Source of the DNA: Hymenobacter cyanobacteriorum
GTDB lineage: Bacteria > Bacteroidota > Bacteroidia > Cytophagales > Hymenobacteraceae
Direction of reading: 5' to 3'
NCBI RefSeq assembly: GCF_022631375.1
Contig: NZ_JALBGC010000001.1
Span: 558,001-622,000 of the forward strand
DNA: 64,000 bases
Made by a program: the position numbers and the translations under genes. Under the pieces are notes generated by a model that was not told the DNA's origin, did not search any database, and worked only from the letters and a program-made list of their open reading frames with translations. This document shows positions 18,772 through 26,380 of the stretch, piece by piece; positions within the stretch are counted from its first letter, which is position 1, and each line of letters begins with the position of its first letter.

Positions 18772-18806
18772 TTTTAACCGCAACCGCCAGCGCCAAACTT
18801 ATCGGC

Positions 18807-18836
18807 TTGCCCTTCGGCCAACAATCCGTAATTTTG
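18807..18836 (+). promoter_or_regulatory. parB promoter
   Basis: The -33 TTG (18807-18809) and -7 box TAATTTTG (18829-18836) are separated by 19 nt. This gives parB its own start site about 40 nt before its ATG. Confidence 0.7.
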
Positions 18837-18879
18837 ACATCCGTTGCCGCAGGCCTTTTATGGGCCCGGCCGATGAACT

Positions 18880-19860
18880 ATGCCGCTAGAGAAGAACGAA
18901 GAGAAATTGCAAGCTGCCCTGGCTGCCGCCGCCGCAGTGAAACGCAAGGGTGGACTGGGCCGCGGCCTCAACGCCCTGATTGAGGGCAGCTACGACAAGA
19001 AAGGCGACCGGCCCGGCTCCGGCGACCGGCTCGTGTCGCATCCCGTCAACTCGGTGGGCTTCATCGCCGTCGAGCACATCGAGGCCAACCCCTACCAGCC
19101 CCGCACCCACTTCGACAAGGAAGCGCTGCAGGAACTAGCCGACAGCATCAAAATTCAGGGTATTATTCAGCCCGTGACCCTGCGCCAGCTCGGCACCAAC
19201 TCCTACCAGCTTATCTCGGGCGAGCGGCGCCTGCAGGCCTCCAAGCTGGCGGGCCTGGAGACGATTCCGGCCTACATCCGCAAGGCCGACGACCAGCAGA
19301 TGCTGGAAATGGCCCTGATTGAGAACATTCAACGCGAAAACCTGAATGCCATCGAAATTGCCCTCAGCTACCAGCGCCTGCTGAGCGAGTGCAACCTGCG
19401 CCAGGAAGACCTCGGCGACCGCGTGGGCAAGAACCGCACGACCGTCACCAACTACCTGCGCCTCCTCAAACTGCCGCCCGACGTGCAGATTGGCCTGCGC
19501 GACGCCGAAATCAGCATGGGCCACGCCCGCGCCCTCATCGGGCTGGACGATGCCAAGCTGCAGGTCGAGCTGTTTCGCAAAACCGTAGCCGAAGAACTTT
19601 CGGTGCGCCGCGTGGAGGAATTGGTGCGCAACGGCTACGGCCGCAGCGCCGAAGCCAAGCCCAAGGCCGACGGCGACACCACGCCGGCCCCGGCCGCTGT
19701 GCCGGTGGCCGAAATCCGCCGGGCCGAACGGCATTTGGCCGAGCGGTTTGGCTCGCGCGTGCAGGTGCGCCCCACGCCCAAAGGCAACGGCGAAATCAAA
19801 ATCGCCTTCGACTCGGTGGAGGACATGCAGCGCATTCTGCACATTCTGCAGCCTTCGTAA
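18880..19860 (+). CDS. parB: Chromosome-partitioning protein ParB
   Basis: The 326-residue product has the ParB order. A basic N-terminal segment (GGLGRGLNALIEG, ParA-interaction region) is followed by the CTP-binding ParB/Srx domain (about residues 60-155) with NPYQPRTHFDKEALQELADSI and SGERRLQASKLAG. The HTH/KorB region contains GKNRTTVTNYLRLLKLP (about 185-200). The C-terminal dimerisation domain ends IAFDSVEDMQRILHILQ. It binds parS, spreads as a CTP-dependent clamp and recruits SMC. I saw no clear parS 16-mer in this window. It has its own promoter because of the two genes separating it from parA. Confidence 0.96.
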   Translation: MPLEKNEEKLQAALAAAAAVKRKGGLGRGLNALIEGSYDKKGDRPGSGDRLVSHPVNSVGFIAVEHIEANPYQPRTHFDKEALQELADSIKIQGIIQPVTLRQLGTNSYQLISGERRLQASKLAGLETIPAYIRKADDQQMLEMALIENIQRENLNAIEIALSYQRLLSECNLRQEDLGDRVGKNRTTVTNYLRLLKLPPDVQIGLRDAEISMGHARALIGLDDAKLQVELFRKTVAEELSVRRVEELVRNGYGRSAEAKPKADGDTTPAPAAVPVAEIRRAERHLAERFGSRVQVRPTPKGNGEIKIAFDSVEDMQRILHILQPS

Positions 19861-19918
19861 CACCCCCGCCGGAATGCCGGTACGCGAAATACCGGCAGCC
19901 GCCGTTAGCTGGTTGGTT

Positions 19919-20674
19919 ATGAAAAAACGACTTTCTCGTCTCACGTTTGCCGGGCTGCTACTGAGCGGCCTGCTGGCTGGCTTTGGTGCCCGGGCCCAGG
20001 TGTTCGACCCCAACGCCACTCCTGCCCGCACCTCGGCCGAGATTATGGCCGACACCACCGAGCGCCGCGAGGTAGTGGTGACGCCCGCCGCCAAGCGCCA
20101 GAAGGCTGCCGCCGACTCGGCCAAGCGCACCGAGCGCATGTTCCGGGCGTTTGGCTTCCAGGGCATCCGCCTCACCCGGCCCGGCAAGGCGGCCATGCTG
20201 GCGCTGGTGCTGCCCGGGGCGGGCCAGATTTACAACCGCCGCTGGTGGAAGCTGCCGCTCGTATACGGAGCCGTGGGCGGCACCATTGCGGGGGAAATAT
20301 TCTACCAGCAGCGCTATAATCAGTTTGCGAAGGCTTACAACAACGTTACCCAAAGGGCTATTAATCCGGACACGGGTATTCCCTACCGCATTGGCGACAC
20401 AAGGCTGGGCCCCCAAGCCAGTAAGGTGACGTCGGTGACTGGCCTGGATGCTAACGTTGTGTTTTTCCGCGGCTACCGCGACATTTTCTACCTCTACATC
20501 GGCATTGCCTACAGCCTGCAAATTGTGGATGCGCTGGTAGATGCGCACTTACAGGATTTCGACGTGAGCAACGACCTGAGCCTGCACTGGCAGCCGCAAT
20601 TGCTGCCCACTCCCGGCCAGCCCGGCGCGCTGCCCACCAACCCCGGCGTGCTGTTTGCGCTGCGGATTCGCTGA
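19919..20674 (+). CDS. DUF5683 domain-containing membrane protein
   Basis: The 251-residue product has a signal or anchor segment (residues 1-26, LTFAGLLLSGLLAGFGARA) and a DUF5683 domain. The hallmark SRPGKAAMLALVLPGAGQIYNRRWWKLPLVYGAVGG-type stretch lies around residues 82-118. A later hydrophobic helix is DIFYLYIGIAYSLQIVDALVDAHL. The family is found next to ParB in Bacteroidota and is predicted to sit in the membrane; its role is unknown. It starts at the ATG at 19919, 58 nt after parB, and precedes dapB. The three genes look co-transcribed apart from the inverted repeat before dapB. Confidence 0.85.
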   Translation: MKKRLSRLTFAGLLLSGLLAGFGARAQVFDPNATPARTSAEIMADTTERREVVVTPAAKRQKAAADSAKRTERMFRAFGFQGIRLTRPGKAAMLALVLPGAGQIYNRRWWKLPLVYGAVGGTIAGEIFYQQRYNQFAKAYNNVTQRAINPDTGIPYRIGDTRLGPQASKVTSVTGLDANVVFFRGYRDIFYLYIGIAYSLQIVDALVDAHLQDFDVSNDLSLHWQPQLLPTPGQPGALPTNPGVLFALRIR

Positions 20675-20675
20675 T

Positions 20676-20760
20676 TTGTTGTGAGTTGCCCGTTGTCAGT
20701 TGTCAGCTTTTGATGACGCGACAATTTCCAACAGCTGACAACCAACAACTGACAACTAAA
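20676..20760. repeat. Inverted repeat of the GACAAC/GTTGTC family between DUF5683 gene and dapB
   Basis: The left side at 20676-20711 (GTTGTGAGTTGCCCGTTGTC...) and the right side at 20730-20760 (AGCTGACAACCAACAACTG...) are inverse and imperfect. It starts 2 nt after a stop codon and ends 2 nt before the dapB start, filling the whole gap. Confidence 0.8.
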
Positions 20761-20762
20761 CC

Positions 20763-21482
20763 ATGAACATTCTTCTCATCGGCTACGGCAAAATGGGCCA
20801 GACCATTGCCGCGCTGGCCGCCCAACGCGGGCACACCATCGCCGGCATCGTGGACCTGCACGCTTCGCAATCGAACATTACCGATTTCACGCCAGCCACG
20901 GTTGATGTGGCCATCGAGTTTACGCACCCCGATTCGGCTTTTGGCAACGTGACGGCCTGCCTGCGCCAGGGCATTCCGGTGGTGTGCGGCAGCACCGGCT
21001 GGCTGCATCATTTTGAGGAAGCCCGGGCGCTGGCCAAAGAGCTGGGCGGCAGCATGTTCTACGCCTCCAACTACAGCGTGGGCGTGAATTTATTCTTCCA
21101 TTTCAACGAATACATTGCGGCCAAAATGGCCCAGTTCGGCGGCTACGATGTGGCCATGCGCGAAATTCACCACACCCAGAAAATCGACCAGCCCAGCGGC
21201 ACTGCCCTCACGGCTGCCGAAGGCATTCTGCGGAATTTCCCGGCCAAAACCAGCTGGCGCAATGCCCCCGCCGAAGTGCCCACCGAGTTGGCCGTCATCA
21301 GCGAGCGCACCGGCGACGCAGTGGGCACGCACATCGTCACCTACACTTCCGACGTGGATACGCTGGAGCTCAGCCACGCCGCCCACAGCCGCGAGGGCTT
21401 CGCGCTGGGCGCGCTGCTGGCGGCCGAGTGGCTGCCCGGCCGGCCCGGCGTGTTTGGCATGAAGGAACTGCTGGGGCTGTAG
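20763..21482 (+). CDS. dapB: 4-hydroxy-tetrahydrodipicolinate reductase
   Basis: The 239-residue product has the N-terminal dinucleotide fold (LLIGYGKMGQTIAALA) and the VAIEFTHPDSAFGNV segment. VVCGSTGW is also present. The C-terminal substrate domain has the catalytic EIHHTQKIDQPSGTAL around residues 134-150. It reduces HTPA to tetrahydrodipicolinate with NAD(P)H in lysine and diaminopimelate synthesis, feeding peptidoglycan. The length is slightly short but normal for the Bacteroidota form. An inverted repeat fills the gap to the upstream gene. lepB follows after about 150 nt. Confidence 0.95.
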   Translation: MNILLIGYGKMGQTIAALAAQRGHTIAGIVDLHASQSNITDFTPATVDVAIEFTHPDSAFGNVTACLRQGIPVVCGSTGWLHHFEEARALAKELGGSMFYASNYSVGVNLFFHFNEYIAAKMAQFGGYDVAMREIHHTQKIDQPSGTALTAAEGILRNFPAKTSWRNAPAEVPTELAVISERTGDAVGTHIVTYTSDVDTLELSHAAHSREGFALGALLAAEWLPGRPGVFGMKELLGL

Positions 21483-21485
21483 CTT

Positions 21486-21577
21486 CTGGCGTTTGGTTTC
21501 CGGTTGGCGGTTTCGGGCCTTTATTCTAGCAAATGGTCCTAAACCACGAACCAAACACCACGAACCAGAAACCAGCA
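21486..21577. repeat. Degenerate GGTTT/AAACC inverted region between dapB and lepB
   Basis: Left units TTTGGTTTCCGGTTGGCGG and right units AACCACGAACCAAACACCACG are roughly inverse, but many positions mismatch. It is shorter-unit and weaker than the other intergenic repeats and starts just after the dapB stop. Confidence 0.45.
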
Positions 21578-21634
21578 ACTCCTTATGCGTTTCTTTGTCT
21601 GATATTCCTTGTCAAGCCCAAGCTTGCTCTCCTC

Positions 21635-22786
21635 ATGCCCCTGTTCAAAACCGACCCCACCGCCCCGCCTAAGCCGCCCAAAACCAAATCGCGCGAGTGG
21701 GCCGATTCGCTGATTTTCGCCATCGTGGCGGCCACGCTCATTCGTTGGGCCACCTTCGAGGCGTACACCATTCCATCGCCCAGCATGGAGGCCTCTCTGC
21801 TGGTGGGCGATTACTTGTTTGTGAGTAAGCTGCACTACGGCCCCATCACGCCGCAAACGCCGCTGCAGGTACCCCTCACCCACCAAACGGTGTGGGGCAC
21901 GGGCCTGAAAAGCTACTCCGAGCTCATTCAACTGCCCACCTACCGCCTGCCGGGCTTCTCGGAGATTAAGCGCAACGACGTGGTGGTTTTCCACGTGCCG
22001 CACGAAACCCAGTACCCGGCCGACCTGCGCACCAATTACATCAAGCGCTGCGTGGCCGTGGCCGGCGACACGCTCGAAATCCGTGACGGCAAGGTGTTTC
22101 TGAACGGCAAGCCCGGCGAAACGCCTCCCGGCCTGCAAACCACCTATTTCATGCAGGTGGACAGTCCCAACGATGAGGTGCTGGCCGCCCTGCGCAGCCA
22201 GGGCGTAGTGGAGTACGAAGCCCCCGGTGGGATTCCGCAGGCCGTGCCCGGCCCTACGCCCGGCAGCTACGGCTACACTATTAGCTGCACCCAGGCCACG
22301 GCCGACTATTTTAAAAAGCAGCCTTATGTGAAGGCGCTGACGGTGCTGCAGCCCCAGGTACAGCTTTTCCCCGACGTGGCCGATTTCCACGGCTCGGCGG
22401 CGATGAGCGCCACGCCGCGCAACTGGAGCCTCGACAGCTACGGCCCGCTGCCCATTCCCAAGAAGGGCCAGGTCATCACGCTCTCGCCGGCCAACGCGGC
22501 CATCTACTATAAAATCGTGGCCCGCTACGAGCACAATGAAGGCATTACCTGGCAGGACGGGATGATTTACCAGAACGGCAAAATGCTGACCAGCTACACC
22601 ATCAAGCAGAACTACTACATGATGATGGGCGACAACCGCCACAACTCGGAAGACTCGCGCTTCTGGGGCTTCGTGCCCGAAGACCACGTGGTGGGAAAGG
22701 CCGTACTCATCTGGCTATCGATGGACCCCAATGCCGACTTCTGGCACAAAATCCGCTGGAGCCGCCTGTTCAATATCATCCACTAG
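21635..22786 (+). CDS. lepB: Signal peptidase I
   Basis: The 383-residue product is an S26 signal peptidase. A membrane anchor lies at about residues 24-42, the nucleophile is S50 in IPSPSM, and the general base is K137 in YIKRCVAVAGD. The C-terminal box GDNRHNSEDSRFWG is at about 332-345. The roughly 190 residues between the Lys box and the final box are far more than in E. coli LepB and represent the extended periplasmic insert common in Bacteroidota. It cleaves signal peptides of Sec and Tat substrates at the inner membrane. The ATG at 21635 is chosen; the longer frame runs into degenerate repeat sequence. Confidence 0.95.
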   Translation: MPLFKTDPTAPPKPPKTKSREWADSLIFAIVAATLIRWATFEAYTIPSPSMEASLLVGDYLFVSKLHYGPITPQTPLQVPLTHQTVWGTGLKSYSELIQLPTYRLPGFSEIKRNDVVVFHVPHETQYPADLRTNYIKRCVAVAGDTLEIRDGKVFLNGKPGETPPGLQTTYFMQVDSPNDEVLAALRSQGVVEYEAPGGIPQAVPGPTPGSYGYTISCTQATADYFKKQPYVKALTVLQPQVQLFPDVADFHGSAAMSATPRNWSLDSYGPLPIPKKGQVITLSPANAAIYYKIVARYEHNEGITWQDGMIYQNGKMLTSYTIKQNYYMMMGDNRHNSEDSRFWGFVPEDHVVGKAVLIWLSMDPNADFWHKIRWSRLFNIIH

Positions 22787-22888
22787 GTCAGTTAAAAGGT
22801 AGGAGTTAAAAGGGAAGAGTTAAGAGTTGCCAAGTACATTCCTGGTAACTCTTAACTCTTCCCTTTTAACTCCTACCTTTTAACTGAC
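22787..22888. repeat. Perfect 42-bp inverted repeat between lepB and ung (TTAACTC family)
   Basis: The left arm at 22787-22828 and the right arm at 22847-22888 are exact inverse copies, with an 18-nt loop. The first base follows the lepB stop directly and the last lies 1 nt before the ung stop. It probably ends both convergent transcripts. Confidence 0.92.
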
Positions 22889-22889
22889 G

Positions 22890-23552
22890 CTACCACTTTA
22901 CCGGGGCAAGCCGGTGCTCGGCCAGCCAGGCGTTGGCTTTGCTGAAGGGCTTGCTGCCGAAAAACCCCTTGTCGGCCGCGAAAGGCGACGGGTGCACCGA
23001 TTTGATGACCAAGTGCTTGCGCTCATCAATCAGCTCCGATTTTTTGCCGGCGTAGGCGCCCCAGAGGATGAACACGACGTGCGGCCGGCCCTCCGACACT
23101 TTGCGGATGACGGCATCGGTGAATTCCTCCCAGCCGCGCTTCTGGTGTGAGGCGGGCTCGCCGGCCCGCACCGTGAGCGTGGCATTGAGCAGCAGCACGC
23201 CCTGCTGGGCCCAGCGGTCGAGGTTGCCGTTGGTGGCCACGGCGGTGCCGGGAATGTCGGACTGCAACTCTTTAAAAATATTGACCAGTGAAGGTGGCGT
23301 GCGCTGGCCGTCCTGCACCGAGAACGAGAGGCCGTGGGCCTGGCCGCGCCCGTGGTAAGGGTCCTGGCCCAGGATGACGACCTTTACCTGGTCGAAGGGC
23401 GTGGCGTCGAAGGCGTGGAAGATTTGGGAGCCGGCCGGGTACACGGTGGCGGTAGCATATTCGCCTTTCACAAAGGCAATCAGCTTTTGGAAATAGGGCT
23501 TTTCGAACTCATCGGCCAGCACGGGCCGCCAGCTTTCGGCTATCTTTACCAT
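22890..23552 (-). CDS. ung: Uracil-DNA glycosylase
   Basis: The 220-residue product is a family 1 UDG. The water-activating motif GQDPYHG lies at residues 62-68 with catalytic D64. The AHGLSFSV and PPSLVNIFKELQSD segments follow, and the leucine-intercalation loop is HPSPFAADKGFFGSKPFS (His near residue 187). It removes uracil from DNA to start base-excision repair. It is convergent with lepB and divergent from apaG. Confidence 0.96.
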   Translation of the reverse strand: MVKIAESWRPVLADEFEKPYFQKLIAFVKGEYATATVYPAGSQIFHAFDATPFDQVKVVILGQDPYHGRGQAHGLSFSVQDGQRTPPSLVNIFKELQSDIPGTAVATNGNLDRWAQQGVLLLNATLTVRAGEPASHQKRGWEEFTDAVIRKVSEGRPHVVFILWGAYAGKKSELIDERKHLVIKSVHPSPFAADKGFFGSKPFSKANAWLAEHRLAPVKW

Positions 23553-23652
23553 GGAAGTTTGCGGGAAAATAAACGGGACCGAAGCGGCGTTGCAAGGCCG
23601 CGTTTGCGTAAAACCAATTCTTGCGGGCGACTGTTACGCCCCCAGCTGCCTT

Positions 23653-23660
23653 TAGCTTTG
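23653..23660 (+). promoter_or_regulatory. -7 box of apaG, near-leaderless
   Basis: TAGCTTTG matches TAnnTTTG exactly and ends 7 nt before the apaG ATG, so the transcript should begin at or within a few bases of the start codon. Confidence 0.6.
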
Positions 23661-23667
23661 CCGACCT

Positions 23668-24054
23668 ATGCCCACCATCACTACGCAAGGCGTCACCGTT
23701 TCGGTTACGACCAACTACTTGCCCGACTACTCCAGCCCTGGCCAGGAGCATTTTGTGTTTGCCTACAAAATTGAAATTCGCAACAACAGCGAGTTCACGG
23801 TGAAGCTGTTGCGCCGGCACTGGCACATCCACGATGCCAACAGCGTGGTGCGCGAAGTGGAGGGCGAAGGCGTAGTAGGCCGCCAGCCCGTGCTGGAGCC
23901 CGGCGAGGCCCACCAGTACGTGAGCGGCTGCAACCTGAAATCGGGCGTGGGCAAAATGCGCGGCACCTACCTGATGGAGCGTTTGGCCAACGGCCAGCAG
24001 TTCCAGGTCGAGATTCCAGAGTTCACCCTGATGGTGCCATTCCGGATGAATTAG
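23668..24054 (+). CDS. apaG: ApaG/DUF525 protein
   Basis: The 128-residue product is a single ApaG beta-sandwich. YKIEIRNNSEFTVKLLRRHWHIHDANS and VVGRQPVLEPGEAHQYVSGC are the family core, followed by GKMRGTYLME. ApaG is annotated as Co2+/Mg2+ efflux-associated from enterobacterial genetics. A biochemical role in Bacteroidota is not settled. The start ATG lies 7 nt after a strong -7 box. The next gene is separated only by an inverted repeat that fills the gap. Confidence 0.93.
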   Translation: MPTITTQGVTVSVTTNYLPDYSSPGQEHFVFAYKIEIRNNSEFTVKLLRRHWHIHDANSVVREVEGEGVVGRQPVLEPGEAHQYVSGCNLKSGVGKMRGTYLMERLANGQQFQVEIPEFTLMVPFRMN

Positions 24055-24055
24055 A

Positions 24056-24150
24056 TTAGTTGTCAGTTGCTCGTTGTCGGTTGTTAGTTTGTACCGTGGT
24101 TGTCGTTTCAGCCTAGCCTAGCAACGGACAACTACCAACCGACAACTACC
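24056..24150. repeat. Inverted repeat of the GACAAC/GTTGTC family between apaG and methyltransferase
   Basis: The left side at 24056-24090 (TTAGTTGTCAGTTGCTCG...) and the right side at 24121-24150 (CAACGGACAACTACCAACCG...) are inverse. It begins 1 nt after the apaG stop and ends where the methyltransferase frame becomes family-like. Confidence 0.8.
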
Positions 24151-24930
24151 TTGTTTCAACTTCTCGCTTACCTCCGCTTCTGGCTGCGCTCGGGCAACGC
24201 CCACGGGCTGCATTCGCCGTTTGTGTTCGGGCTCTATACCTCCGTAGTACGCCACACGGGCCCGTACCGCGCCTATGCGGCCATTGAAGAGCGGCGGCGG
24301 CAGCTGCTGGCCAGCGCGGCCAGTATCAGCGTGACGGATTTGGGGGCGGGCTCGCATACCGGCGCGGGCCAGCAGCGCCGCGTGGCCGACATTGCCCGCA
24401 CTGCCGCCAAGCCGAAGAAGCTGGCGCAGCTCCTGTTTCGGCTGGTGAATTACCTACGCCCGGCCACGGTGCTGGAACTGGGCACCTCACTGGGCCTCAC
24501 CACGGCTTACCTGGCGGCAGCCGACTCACGCAGCCGCGTTGTCACGTTCGAGGGCTGCCCCAACGTGGCCGCCGTGGCCCGCGAGACATTTGCTGCGCTG
24601 AATCTGGGCAATATTGAAATCGTGGAGGGCAACCTCGACCACACCCTCGCCCCCACCCTGGCGACGCTGGGCGCGCCGGTCGATTTCGTGTTCTTCGACG
24701 GCAACCACCGCTACGAGCCCACGCTGCGCTACTTCGAGCAGTGCCTGGCGCACCGCACCGACGAGTCGGTATTCGTCTTCGACGACATTCACTGGTCGGA
24801 AGACATGGAGCGCGCCTGGGAAACCATCAAAGCGCACCCCGACGTGCGCCTGACGGTGGATTTGTTCTACATCGGGCTGGTATTCTTCCGGAAGAACCAA
24901 CCCAAACAGCACTTTTGGCTGCGGACGTGA
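24151..24930 (+). CDS. Class I SAM-dependent methyltransferase
   Basis: The product is about 259 residues. LRPATVLELGTSLGLTTAYLAAA (motif I, about residues 89-111) binds SAM. VVTFEG and IEIVEGNLDHTL follow, and FVFFDGNHRYEPTLRYF resembles O-methyltransferase motif IV. HGLHSPFVFGLYT near residue 20 marks a Bacteroidota subgroup whose substrate I do not know. There is no ATG in the first part. I start at TTG 24151, directly after the repeat, because the upstream TTG at 24100 would translate the repeat. The frame ends just before a short GCGGACTT/AAGTCC hairpin. Confidence 0.75.
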   Translation: MFQLLAYLRFWLRSGNAHGLHSPFVFGLYTSVVRHTGPYRAYAAIEERRRQLLASAASISVTDLGAGSHTGAGQQRRVADIARTAAKPKKLAQLLFRLVNYLRPATVLELGTSLGLTTAYLAAADSRSRVVTFEGCPNVAAVARETFAALNLGNIEIVEGNLDHTLAPTLATLGAPVDFVFFDGNHRYEPTLRYFEQCLAHRTDESVFVFDDIHWSEDMERAWETIKAHPDVRLTVDLFYIGLVFFRKNQPKQHFWLRT

Positions 24931-24934
24931 GATT

Positions 24935-24960
24935 GTAGCGCGGACTTTGAAGTCCACGCA
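24935..24960. repeat. Short GCGGACTT hairpin after methyltransferase
   Basis: GTAGCGCGGACTTTGAAGTCCACGC forms an imperfect stem (GGACTT with AAGTCC). A relative lies at the 3' end of the OmpA-family gene (57945-57969). Confidence 0.6.
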
Positions 24961-24962
24961 TA

Positions 24963-25490
24963 TTACAGGTTGGACAGCGCTTTTTGCACCAGCACTTCCC
25001 GCTCGGGCGGGGCGGCCCCGCGCATGGCCAGCATGAATTCGGCGAACCGGAAAGCGTCGATGTTGACGAAAGCCAGCGAGATATTCAGCTCCTGGAAGCC
25101 CAGCTCCTTGTTGAGGCTGGCGACTCCCTGCTTGAATTTCCCTTTCCGACGCGACGGTTCAAAAGCACTGTCTACCACCAGGCAAATGAATACCTGCCGG
25201 TTCACTTCGGCCAGATACACGTCCTGAATAAGCTCCCAGTTAATGAATTCGTGGTGCATCGTTCGGTCGAACACCCCGATATCATTCACTATTATCTGGG
25301 GCCGCCGGTCGAACAGCTGAAACAGGCAAACAGGAATTCCGAGTCCAAAAAAGCCAATGCTCATCCAAGCCACCCCTTTCGGCGCGGTGGGCTGAGTCAG
25401 CATGAAGCAGCCAATGGCCACGAAGGCCGCGCAGCCCAGCAGCAGCTTCAGCGCTTTCGGGCGGGATTTATATAGCCGAAACTCCTTCAT
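24963..25490 (-). CDS. STM3941-like membrane protein
   Basis: The 175-residue product starts MKEFRLYKSRPKALKLL and has two closely spaced membrane helices (about residues 12-31 and 39-60). A PH-like soluble domain follows, with IIVNDIGVFDRTMHHEFINWELIQDVYLAEVNRQVFICLVV. This layout fits the STM3941 family, whose function is unknown. The ATG at 25490 is the right start; an apparent much longer frame reaching 26399 reads through the kdsA gene in the wrong frame. It lies downstream of kdsA on the same strand with a short gap. Confidence 0.7.
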   Translation of the reverse strand: MKEFRLYKSRPKALKLLLGCAAFVAIGCFMLTQPTAPKGVAWMSIGFFGLGIPVCLFQLFDRRPQIIVNDIGVFDRTMHHEFINWELIQDVYLAEVNRQVFICLVVDSAFEPSRRKGKFKQGVASLNKELGFQELNISLAFVNIDAFRFAEFMLAMRGAAPPEREVLVQKALSNL

Positions 25491-25513
25491 TCCGGATGCG
25501 GGTCGCGTTAGGG

Positions 25514-26374
25514 TTAGGCGTTCAGGCCTTGCGTGTCGATGCCGCTGGTGGGGCGCAAGGCGTCGCGCACCCGCGTGAGCTTCACCAGCAGCGCTTCGAG
25601 CTGGTCGAGCGGCAGCATGTTGGCCCCGTCGGACAGCGCCGTGGCGGGCGTGGGGTGGGTTTCGATGAACAGGCCGTCGGCCCCCACGGCAATGGCGGCT
25701 TTGGCAATGGTTTCGATGAGGGCGGGCTGGCCGCCGGTCACGCCACTGCTCTGGTTGGGGCGCTGCAGCGAGTGCGTCACGTCCATCACCACGGGCACGT
25801 CGAATTCGCGCATGGCGGGCAGGTTGCGGAAATCGACCACGAGGTCGGAGTAGCCGAACGAGTTGCCGCGCTCGGTGAGGATGACGTGGGGGTTGCCGGC
25901 CTGGCGCACCTTGTCCACGGCCCATTTCATAGCCTCCCCGCTCAGGAATTGGCCTTTCTTGATGTTGACGACTTTGCCGGTTTGGGCAGCCGCAATCAGC
26001 AAATCGGTCTGGCGGCACAGGAAGGCCGGAATCTGAAGCACGTCGACGTACTCGGCCGCCAGCGCGGCTTCGTCCGATTCGTGAATGTCCGTGACCGTCG
26101 GCACGCCGATTTCGCGGCCCACTTTCTGCAGAATGCGCAGCGCCGTTTCGTCGCCGATGCCGGTGAACGAGTCGAGGCGCGAGCGGTTGGCCTTGCGGTA
26201 GGAACCCTTGAAGATGTAGGGAATCTGCAGCTTGTCGGTCATGTGCTTGATGCGCTCGGCGATGCGCAGGGCCATGTCCTCGCCTTCGATGACGCAGGGG
26301 CCGGCCATGAGGAAAAACTGGCCGGAATTGGTGTTGCGGAAGTGCGGGAGCGTGTTGGCGAGGGCTTGGAGCAT
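25514..26374 (-). CDS. kdsA: 3-deoxy-8-phosphooctulonate (Kdo-8-P) synthase
   Basis: The 286-residue product is a KdsA TIM barrel. FFLMAGPCVIEGEDMALRIAE near residue 20 and IFKGSYRKANRSRLDSFTGIG near residue 55 bind PEP and arabinose-5-phosphate. VDVLQIPAFLCRQTDLL, ILTERGNSFGYSDLVVDFRNLP and VMDVTHSLQRPN complete the active site. It makes Kdo-8-P for the lipopolysaccharide inner core, consistent with a Gram-negative envelope. The methyltransferase gene at 26381 ends 7 nt upstream of its start, so the two are probably co-transcribed. Confidence 0.96.
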   Translation of the reverse strand: MLQALANTLPHFRNTNSGQFFLMAGPCVIEGEDMALRIAERIKHMTDKLQIPYIFKGSYRKANRSRLDSFTGIGDETALRILQKVGREIGVPTVTDIHESDEAALAAEYVDVLQIPAFLCRQTDLLIAAAQTGKVVNIKKGQFLSGEAMKWAVDKVRQAGNPHVILTERGNSFGYSDLVVDFRNLPAMREFDVPVVMDVTHSLQRPNQSSGVTGGQPALIETIAKAAIAVGADGLFIETHPTPATALSDGANMLPLDQLEALLVKLTRVRDALRPTSGIDTQGLNA

Positions 26375-26380
26375 GATGGA

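Noticed and set aside
17162..18880. Possible replication origin at parAB
   Set aside because: I see no DnaA-box cluster, AT-rich unwinding element or dnaA gene, and no clear parS site.
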